DNA of 64,000 nucleotides from a virus. The notes under the pieces are model-generated. The model was not told the origin of the DNA. It saw only the letters and a list, made by a program, of their open reading frames with translations, and did no database searches. Shown here in pieces: positions 63,180 through 64,000 of this stretch (its first letter is position 1; each line of letters starts with the position of its first letter). The position numbers and the translations under genes are program-made. The stretch is taken from IMG/VR virus record IMGVR_UViG_3300009788_000098, positions 1 to 64,000 of that record; one strand, given 5' to 3'.

Positions 63180-63863
63180 TCAGAATAAGAGTGGTTGCAT
63201 CTGCGCTTCTGCTATGCGTTTTTGGGCTATGTCAAAGTAGTCGGGGTCAATTTCGATGCCAATAAACTTACGATTATGCTTAACTGAGGCCACACCTGCT
63301 GAGCATGAACCCATTGTGAAATCTAATACCGTATCGCCAATTTCTGTGCTGTCAAGTATCAGCTTTTCTATCAGCGGAACGGGTTTCTCGTTTGGATGTA
63401 GCAAGTCATTAGGCATAACCCGTCGCTGATTTATAATTGTTCTTGGTCTCTTTCGGGGAAAGACAAATCCATCTTTAATGGCAAACAGTATGCTTTCATG
63501 TTGCGGGGCATATTCACTATTTAAGTCGCCCATGCCATGAACAATCTTATTCCATATAATTTGTGATTTTACATCAAATCCCGATGAAACAATCTCATTT
63601 AGAAATGCTTGTTGCTTATCCCATCTGTAAAATACATAGATAGCTTTTCTTGTTATTCTATAAGCATCTTTTCCCCACCCCAAAAACGGTTCTTTATCAT
63701 TCCTTATCTTGGGTTTCCACTGCGTTTTGTCAGAGCGCCTGGCGCTCTGATAGTCTATTCCGTAAGGAGGGTCTACGATTGTCACGTCTGCGGAATTATC
63801 AGACATGTTTTGCATAATATCTAAACAGTCACCCAAATGCAGCTGACAGCTGTTTTCTATCAC
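63180..63863 (-). CDS. DNA methyltransferase (beta-class), 227 aa
   Basis: DPPYGID (31-37), HPNEKPVPLIEK (near 155) and LDFTMGSCSAGVAS (near 177), the last a variant of FxGxGT with Cys in place of the second Gly. The ends (MIENSCQLHLGDCL and AQMQPLLF) are shared with the enzymes at 24874 and 26930. GTG start in a GTGA overlap with the upstream gene. Modification of phage DNA is the likely role. Confidence 0.85.
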   Translation of the reverse strand: MIENSCQLHLGDCLDIMQNMSDNSADVTIVDPPYGIDYQSARRSDKTQWKPKIRNDKEPFLGWGKDAYRITRKAIYVFYRWDKQQAFLNEIVSSGFDVKSQIIWNKIVHGMGDLNSEYAPQHESILFAIKDGFVFPRKRPRTIINQRRVMPNDLLHPNEKPVPLIEKLILDSTEIGDTVLDFTMGSCSAGVASVKHNRKFIGIEIDPDYFDIAQKRIAEAQMQPLLF

Positions 63864-64000
63864 GACAGATTCGTTCTATCCAGCGGATTAGGGGGAGGGA
63901 CTTCAAACTTGAACCCCAGAGCGTCAATAATCCGTTGTGCCTTTATTGCTCCAATGCCGTGTAGTTGCTGCAATCCATCTGCGCCCAATGCCAACACGCC
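63860..64000 (-). CDS. C-terminal end of a helix-hairpin-helix protein (truncated by window edge)
   Basis: Reading leftward from base 64000 the frame gives ALGADGLQQLHGIGAIKAQR, then IIDALGFKFE and a Pro-rich tail, stopping at 63860. LHGIGAIKAQRII is a helix-hairpin-helix (GxGxxxA) that can bind DNA. The rest lies beyond the window. Coupled to the methyltransferase by GTGA. Confidence 0.65.
   Translation of the reverse strand, partial: GVLALGADGLQQLHGIGAIKAQRIIDALGFKFEVPPPNPLDRTNLS

Noticed and set aside
1-64000. CRISPR arrays, tRNA genes and integrase attachment sites
   Set aside because: No regularly spaced direct repeats of 25-40 bp, no cloverleaf with a TTCRA loop, and no integrase gene were seen on reading. 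A dedicated tRNA or repeat scan could still find weak cases.

Overview
This window is an internal stretch of a tailed double-stranded DNA bacteriophage genome; neither end is a natural terminus, since a coding frame is cut at each edge. The phage assignment rests on a terminase pair, a TP901-type tape measure, a Dit-like distal tail protein, a ReqiPepy6 Gp37-like tail protein and tail-assembly chaperone frames in the usual order. Together these point to a siphovirus with a long non-contractile tail. A GH25 lysozyme shows a peptidoglycan-walled host, but nothing names that host. I saw no integrase, CI/Cro-like repressor, tRNA or CRISPR array. The portal and major capsid genes are not here and probably lie to the right of base 64000.

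Layout: (1) 1-5665 on the plus strand holds about 17 tiny early-type genes with strong GAAAGGAG ribosome sites. The main block is preceded by a strong promoter, contains two copies of a 63-65 bp element, and lies between two arrays of GATTCC/ACCCTT motifs. (2) 5828-6728 on the minus strand is a GIY-YIG nuclease and a coiled-coil protein; a divergent promoter pair starts the next plus-strand operon, which ends in a metallophosphoesterase. (3) 8637-8780 may encode a small structured RNA, and terL and terS follow on the minus strand. (4) 11024-21255 (plus) is the replication/recombination and maintenance region: a second phosphoesterase, a proteasome-like Ntn hydrolase, a possible ssDNA-binding protein, an ERCC4/XPF-like protein, a Sak4-like RecA-fold ATPase, a ParM-like actin with a small partner gene, and several tiny membrane proteins. 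(5) 21309-31067 carries small accessory genes, a glycosyltransferase, two full and two fragmentary DNA methyltransferase genes, structured intergenic RNAs or DNAs, an unrecognised 315-residue gene with a CxxC motif, a lipoprotein and the lysozyme. (6) 31178-49187 is dominated by a nucleotide-sugar cassette: nucleotidyltransferases (one a glucose-1-phosphate cytidylyltransferase), three NAD-dependent SDR enzymes, two class I SAM methyltransferases, an RmlC-like epimerase, a DegT-type aminotransferase, a CmcI-type methyltransferase, two paralogous GT2 glycosyltransferases, two B12-type radical SAM enzymes and an ATP-grasp ligase. A helicase interrupted by an in-frame TAG lies just before it. (7) 50165-64000 on the minus strand is the tail module, from tail fibres at the left to a head-tail connector, a DUF1360 membrane protein, a third full methyltransferase and a truncated helix-hairpin-helix protein at the right.

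How the genes work together (inference): most plus-strand genes overlap by ATGA or GTGA and are translationally coupled. The recombination genes would maintain and repair the genome, ParM with its partner might segregate or position it, and the methyltransferases would alter its restriction profile. The sugar cassette looks able to make and transfer an unusual branched deoxy- or amino-sugar; the acceptor (host surface, virion or DNA) cannot be told from sequence. One essential-looking step, a nucleotide-sugar 4,6-dehydratase, is not visible and would have to come from the host or from elsewhere in the genome. Promoters are sigma70-like with 16-17 bp spacers throughout.
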